Below are positions 48,951 through 52,924 of a stretch of 52,924 bases of DNA, piece after piece. The stretch is from Candidatus Kryptoniota bacterium (GTDB taxonomy: Bacteria; Bacteroidota; Ignavibacteria; Kryptoniales; JAKASW01). The notes beneath the pieces are model-generated. The model was not told the DNA's origin and did not search any database. It saw only the letters and a program-made list of their open reading frames with translations. Made by a program: the position numbers and the translations under genes. The stretch's first letter is position 1. Every line of letters begins with the position of its first letter. The stretch is taken from the NCBI GenBank assembly GCA_024641705.1, contig JAHECO010000026.1, positions 1-52,924 on the forward strand, given 5' to 3'.

Positions 48951-50123
48951 GTGAGGAAACGGATCGGCATACTGACCGGAGGCGGGGATGTAGCGCCGCT
49001 GAATGCGGTGATACAGTCGGCGTTCGAGCAGGGAACGGAATCGGGCGTAGAAGTTGTCGGCATCGTGGGAGGATGGCAGGGACTTCTTGATAGGGAGACC
49101 GTCGATCTCGGCCGGATCGGTCTCGACCCGAAGATTGGCGGAACCGTCCTTAGATCGTCCAGAGTGAACCTGGCGAACGTCCAGGATGCCCGCAGAAAAA
49201 TCACGGAGAGCCTTTCGGAGCTTCAATTGGACGGCCTGATAGTCATTGGGGGAGAAGACACGCTTTCCAATGCGTTTCACCTGAGGGATATCCCGCAGGT
49301 ACTCATTTCAAAGACCATAGACAATGACGTCGGCATCAACGAGCCGGGGAGGTTGGTGAACTACTTCACGCTCGGATATCCGACTGCCGCCGAGAAGATC
49401 GCTTCCTTTGTCAGTCTAAAGGAAGGACTCAGAACCACCGCGTATTCGCATGAGCGAATCATCGTTGTCGAATCGATGGGGATGCATGCCGGCTGGCTGG
49501 CTATTTCGTCGGCCATGGGACATCCGGATTTCATCATAATTCCGGAATTTCCGCTTGAGTATGAGAATCTGAAGGCGAAGGTGGCAAAGCGGTTCGGAAG
49601 TCAGCGGCATGTTATCATCGTTGTCTCCGAAGGATCCAAATGGTCCAATGGGAGATACATATCCGCTGACGAGGATGAAAGGGACGATTTTGGCCATCCG
49701 AAATTCAAGGGAGCCGCCGAAGCTCTTGCAAAGAGACTAAAAGCCGACCTCGTCCCATTCTTTAACACGAGGAATGTGAATTCGGTCAACCCCTCGTATC
49801 TTTACCGGTCGGGCAGGCCAAATCCTCTGGACCTCGATGCTGCGGAAACGCTGGGGAGAGATGCAGTCACGCTGATGTCGAAGAAGCTTTCTGAACCTGT
49901 GTTTCTTACATTGAAGGAGTCCGGTCGAGGGTTCGAATCGGAAGAATTTTCTCTGAAAGAATTGCGGGACATTGAAGGTTTTCACAGGTTTGTTGACAAT
50001 AGATACTATGATCCGGCGGAACTGCGGGTAACCACCGACGGAACCAATTACCTGGCAAAACTATCCGCAGACTTGGGCAGCCCCGTCTACGGATTTTCGC
50101 AAAACCATAAGGAGAGAAGATGA
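48951..50123 (+). CDS. Phosphofructokinase-family sugar-phosphate kinase, probably PPi-dependent
   Basis: A 390-residue PFK: RIGILTGGGDVAPLNAVIQS, VIGGEDTLSNAFHL (about 98-111), SKTIDNDVGINEPGR (about 120-134) and VESMGMHAGWLAISSAMGHP. ATP-dependent PFKs have GGDGS with Gly at the key site. Here GGEDT places Asp there and a Lys precedes TIDND, both marks of pyrophosphate-dependent enzymes. GTG start. It overlaps the SIS gene by 4 bp. In this setting it may phosphorylate sedoheptulose 7-phosphate as well as fructose 6-phosphate (inference). Confidence 0.85.
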   Translation: MRKRIGILTGGGDVAPLNAVIQSAFEQGTESGVEVVGIVGGWQGLLDRETVDLGRIGLDPKIGGTVLRSSRVNLANVQDARRKITESLSELQLDGLIVIGGEDTLSNAFHLRDIPQVLISKTIDNDVGINEPGRLVNYFTLGYPTAAEKIASFVSLKEGLRTTAYSHERIIVVESMGMHAGWLAISSAMGHPDFIIIPEFPLEYENLKAKVAKRFGSQRHVIIVVSEGSKWSNGRYISADEDERDDFGHPKFKGAAEALAKRLKADLVPFFNTRNVNSVNPSYLYRSGRPNPLDLDAAETLGRDAVTLMSKKLSEPVFLTLKESGRGFESEEFSLKELRDIEGFHRFVDNRYYDPAELRVTTDGTNYLAKLSADLGSPVYGFSQNHKERR

Positions 50124-50716
50124 CGTTTTCTGAGGAATTCTTAGCCGAGTGCGTTTCGGCGGTCAAAGGCATCCAAAGTGCTGACATTGAGAGAGTCGCC
50201 GAGGTCCTGTCAACGGTGAGGACCGGAGGGGGAAGACTTTTCATGATCGGCTCGGGAGGCGGTGCCGGTCACGCCTCGCATGCGACCTGCGACTTCCGGA
50301 AACTCTGCGACATCGAAACGTATGCGGCATACGACAATGTTTCAGAGCTCACTGCAAGGGTAAACGACGAGGGCTTCGACGTATCGATACTCAACTGGCT
50401 CAAGGTCAGCAGATTGAGATCGAGAGACTGTCTCTTCGTCTTTTCGGTCGGCGGGGGGAGTGAAGAGAAGAATATTAGCTCGAATCTCGTCCGCGCAGTG
50501 AAATACGCCAAGGAACTGGGGGCGAAAGTGGTAGGTGTCGTCGGAAAGGACGGAGGATATGCGAAGAAAGTCGGCGACGTGGTGATTGTTATCCCGACCG
50601 TGAACCCGTCGCACATAACTCCGATAACCGAAGGGTTCCAGGCCGTAGTGTGGCACCTCCTTGTTTCGCACCCGAAGCTCCAGGTCAATCCCACAAAATG
50701 GGAGTCGACCCGCTAA
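50120..50716 (+). CDS. SIS-domain sugar-phosphate isomerase (GmhA-like, second copy)
   Basis: A 198-residue SIS protein: LFMIGSGGGAGHASHATCDF, YDNVSELTARVNDEGFD, VFSVGGGSEEKNISSNLVRA and ITEGFQAVVWHLLVSHP. It differs clearly from the one at 14968: the GGSAAEAQH loop is replaced by GGGAGHASH and the GISTSGNS loop by SVGGGSEEKN. Similar SIS genes sit in heptose and other modified-sugar modules. ATGA overlap with the PFK-like gene. Confidence 0.83.
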   Translation: MTFSEEFLAECVSAVKGIQSADIERVAEVLSTVRTGGGRLFMIGSGGGAGHASHATCDFRKLCDIETYAAYDNVSELTARVNDEGFDVSILNWLKVSRLRSRDCLFVFSVGGGSEEKNISSNLVRAVKYAKELGAKVVGVVGKDGGYAKKVGDVVIVIPTVNPSHITPITEGFQAVVWHLLVSHPKLQVNPTKWESTR

Positions 50717-50791
50717 CCTCCTGGTTTGCATGTGCAACAACAATAGATGTGCTCGGGATACCCCGAAAAAACCAATGAAAGGAACAGAATC

Positions 50792-51526
50792 ATGAAGGAT
50801 TTGAAAATAAAAATATTCGCGGACGGTGCCGACAAGGCGGGGATCTTGGAAATGGCGAAGAACCCGGTAATATCCGGGTTCACAACTAATCCCACACTCA
50901 TGAAAAAAGCAGGGGTTAAGGATTATAAGTCCTTCGCCCAGGACGTTTTGAAAGAAATAACCGAGAAGCCTATTTCATTTGAAGTTTTTTCCGACGATTT
51001 CGACGAGATGGAAGGCCAGGCTCTCGAGATCGCTTCATGGGGAGACAACGTTTACGTGAAGATTCCGATCACGAACACCAAAGGAAAGTCGGCGGCGTCA
51101 CTCGTTGAGAAACTTGCGAAGCAGGGAGTGAAGGTGAACGTGACCGCCATGATGAACCTGCGGCAGGTCAGGGAAGTTGTCCCGGGAATGGTCCACGGAC
51201 CCGGTGGTTATGTATCGGTGTTCGCGGGCCGCGTCGCGGACTCTGGGCGTGATCCCGTGCCTGCTATGCACGACATTGTTGAATATCTGAAGCCCTATCC
51301 GGCAATAGAATTAATCTGGGCAAGTCCCCGCGAGGTATTGAACATCTTGCAGGCCGACCGGATCGGGTGCCATATAATTACGGTCACGAACGATCTGATA
51401 AAGAAAATGGGATTGTTCGGCAAGGACCTCGATGAGTATTCGCTCGACACGGTTAAGATGTTCTACAATGATGCGAAGGCCGCCGGATACACGCTCCCTG
51501 TGGTGAAGCAATCAGTGCGCCGCTGA
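50792..51526 (+). CDS. Transaldolase (small, TalC/FSA-like group)
   Basis: A 244-residue transaldolase: KIFADGADKAGILEMAKNPV, SGFTTNPTLMKKAGVKDY, WGDNVYVKIPITNTKG with the Schiff-base Lys (about K90), and VSVFAGRVADSGRDPVPAM. It makes sedoheptulose 7-phosphate or cleaves it, so it could feed the GmhA/HddA heptose route. ATG at 50792 with AAAGGAAC is preferred over the upstream ATG at 50747. Last gene before the terminator. Confidence 0.9.
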   Translation: MKDLKIKIFADGADKAGILEMAKNPVISGFTTNPTLMKKAGVKDYKSFAQDVLKEITEKPISFEVFSDDFDEMEGQALEIASWGDNVYVKIPITNTKGKSAASLVEKLAKQGVKVNVTAMMNLRQVREVVPGMVHGPGGYVSVFAGRVADSGRDPVPAMHDIVEYLKPYPAIELIWASPREVLNILQADRIGCHIITVTNDLIKKMGLFGKDLDEYSLDTVKMFYNDAKAAGYTLPVVKQSVRR

Positions 51527-51557
51527 AACGGTTTGACTCCAATTATCGCTGCTTGTT

Positions 51558-51588
51558 AGCCCTGTCCGCGGACGGGGCTTTCTTTTAA
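51558..51588 (+). terminator. Rho-independent terminator
   Basis: AGCCCTGTCCG/CGGACGGGGCT is a strong GC stem (51558-51579) with almost no loop, followed by TTCTTTT. It closes the long polysaccharide operon after the transaldolase. Confidence 0.85.
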
Positions 51589-51663
51589 TTACTCGGCTGG
51601 CAACTTGAACCGGCGTAGGGCCACGGATGCCACGCGTTTTCGTACGAATTACAAGTTGGGTAT

Positions 51664-52833
51664 ATGCATAGACGGCTAAAGCTAACCTTCTTTTTCCTCA
51701 TTCTAATAACGTCGGGGTCGTTTGCTCAGAATTATTCGATCCCCGTCGATAGCTGGATTTATCCTGCAATACAGCAGCTGCAGACCGGCGGCTATCTAAT
51801 GGACCTCAGTCCAGGATTCAAGCCTTACACCAGACGAGAAGTCGCGAAGTCGCTCAAGAACCTCCAGGACACACTACGGATGGCGACTCTGCCCGAAGCC
51901 GATAAATGGTTGATAGCTAAATTGGACGACGAGTTTTCATATGAGCTTAGTCTTGTTAAAGCCGAGAGCGCCTCACCCGACACGACCTTTACCGGGGGAA
52001 GATTTTCAGAAGAGGTGTTCCTGAATTTGGCCAAGGGACACTACGCCCCCTTCAAATACGCAGGCAAGCCCGAGTTTCGCCCCACGCTCAGATCTGAATT
52101 CGGATTCTCATTCGGAAACGATCTCACTCTGTATACTGATGCCACTATCGACCAAACGCTGAAAGACGATACGCTCTATAGCGGTTCGACAAAGTTTGGG
52201 CTCGACGCGCTCCATCAGCAGGCATACCTTCGCTACTCGAGCCGGTATATGGATTTCACTTTTGGCCGCGACTACCTGTCATGGGGATACGGTGACAACG
52301 GGAGCGTCCTCGTTTCTCCGACGGCCGGAGCGCTGGACATGGCGTCTCTCCTGGTGCGGACCAAAGTTGTGAAGTTCAACTGGTTCGTGGCTCAACTCAA
52401 TCCGATGCCGGAATTCACTCCCGATACTGCGAATTACGGCCCGTTTGGACCGGCTCCGACATTCGGCAAGCCGGACCCACCGGCAAACAGATATTTCACC
52501 GGTTCAAGATTCGAGTTTAATATTGCCGGTAAGGTTTTCGTCGGGGCGTACCAAGCGGCAGTCTTTGGCGGACCGGATGCCCCAATCGATCTTGAACTGA
52601 TAAATCCGCTCCGTGTCAATTTCGAAACCGCGGCTAACGAAAAGAAAGCTTCCAATAATTTCGTGGGTGCAGACGTTAGTGTATTCTGGCCGAAGAATTT
52701 CAATTTCTATAGTGACCTAATGATCGATGATTGGCAGGTCGACCATAAGACCAGGATAGACCTAAAGCCAAACCAGTACGCACTCAACCTGGGGGTTCGG
52801 GTTTGGCAGTGTAAATTAGTTTGTGGAAATTAA
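51664..52833 (+). pseudogene. Wzi-like capsule assembly outer-membrane protein, truncated by an IS
   Basis: It has a signal peptide (LKLTFFFLILITSGSFAQ) and the Wzi-family opening VPVDSWIYPAIQQLQTGGYL, then beta-strand-rich repeats and FGRDYLSWGYGDNGSVL, as in Wzi. Wzi helps attach or organise capsule at the cell surface. The frame stops after 389 residues. The last family-like residues are LNLGVRV (near 52800); the final ~9 residues (WQCKLVCGN) come from foreign DNA starting about 52805. A full family member would be clearly longer, so the 3' part lies beyond the IS, outside the window. It may still be transcribed. Confidence 0.75.
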
Positions 52834-52924
52834 AGAGGGTAAGGCGCATAATCCTTTAGGATAATTTTGAAACGAAAAAAGAAAGGAGTTATGCACCATG
52901 TACCCTGAAAACAACGAAGAGAAA
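52805..52924 (+). mobile_element. Left end of an insertion sequence (perhaps IS256-like), cut by the window edge
   Basis: From GGCAGTGTAAATTAGTTTGT onward the DNA becomes AT-rich and unlike the host gene. The GTGTAAATTAG...TTTGTGG word resembles ends of IS256-family elements (recall only). A ribosome site AAAGGAGTT and a start follow within 95 bp. Confidence 0.6.
52898..52924 (+). CDS. Transposase N-terminus (partial, 9 codons visible)
   Basis: ATG TAC CCT begins MYPENNEEK and runs off the window. GAAAGGAGTT lies 8-17 bp upstream. The earlier ATG at 52891 stops after five codons. Called a transposase only because of the IS-like end upstream; the residues alone prove nothing. Confidence 0.45.

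Noticed and set aside
1-52924. rRNA, tRNA or known riboswitch
   Set aside because: No tRNA cloverleaf, rRNA stretch or riboswitch core was recognised by eye; a covariance-model scan would be needed to exclude small RNAs.

Overview
The window is a surface-polysaccharide (exopolysaccharide / O-antigen / capsule) biosynthesis locus from a Gram-negative bacterium. Almost every gene lies on the + strand. Moderate GC, frequent TTG and GTG starts behind good Shine-Dalgarno sites, a UpxY/RfaH-like NusG paralogue next to a Wzc-type gene, a Wzi-type outer-membrane protein and abundant four-helix-bundle (S23/IVS) and DUF559 genes suggest the FCB group, perhaps an Ignavibacteria/Chlorobi-like lineage. 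This is inference; there is no rRNA or marker gene here.

Layout. (1) 1-3492: a partial MITE, a hairpin-rich leader, a Wzc-like co-polymerase/tyrosine kinase and a NusG-like antiterminator. (2) 3493-14967: an accessory zone. It holds a DprE1-like oxidase and a DprE2-like reductase pushed apart by a repeat array that carries a MITE, an IS1182-family element and a DUF559 gene. After dprE2 comes a ~4.7 kb toxin-antitoxin graveyard (HicA/HicB, MntA/HepT, DUF2283, broken hicA, hicB and DUF5615). It is threaded with degenerate 7-bp tandem repeats, palindromic repeats and three extra, diverged copies of the last ~28 codons of dprE2. (3) 14968-23692: a tightly overlapping operon for an unusual sugar: SIS isomerase, SpsF-like cytidylyltransferase, NeuB-like synthase, HAD phosphatase, class IV aminotransferase, TIM-barrel isomerase, two SDRs, a methyltransferase and an LIC12162-type transferase. 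(4) 24001-32852: flippase, HpcH-type aldolase plus KdsB-like CMP-transferase, methyltransferase, acyltransferase, a cytidylyltransferase/2-hydroxyacid-dehydrogenase fusion, epimerase, HAD phosphatase and an SGNH-like protein. This looks like a second ulosonic-acid-type branch. (5) 32842-43100: glycosyltransferases, Wzy-type polymerase/ligase, nucleotide-sugar epimerases/reductase and the initiating polyprenyl glycosylphosphotransferase. (6) 43187-51526: a heptose-type module (HddA-like kinase, HddC-like nucleotidyltransferase, epimerase, SDR, Gfo/Idh, phosphofructokinase-like, SIS, transaldolase), interrupted by two more S23 genes. (7) 51558-52924: a terminator, then a Wzi-like gene cut by an IS that runs off the window.

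The most striking pattern is structural. All three four-helix-bundle (S23) genes are bracketed by inverted tracts of degenerate heptanucleotide repeats, with a different heptad consensus at each locus (a perfect 16-bp inverted pair at the third). The DUF559 gene is likewise held between inverted repeat arms. Together with the repeated dprE2 tails, this points to a class of 'small gene in a long hairpin' elements that may move without an obvious transposase of their own. I do not know whether this has been described.
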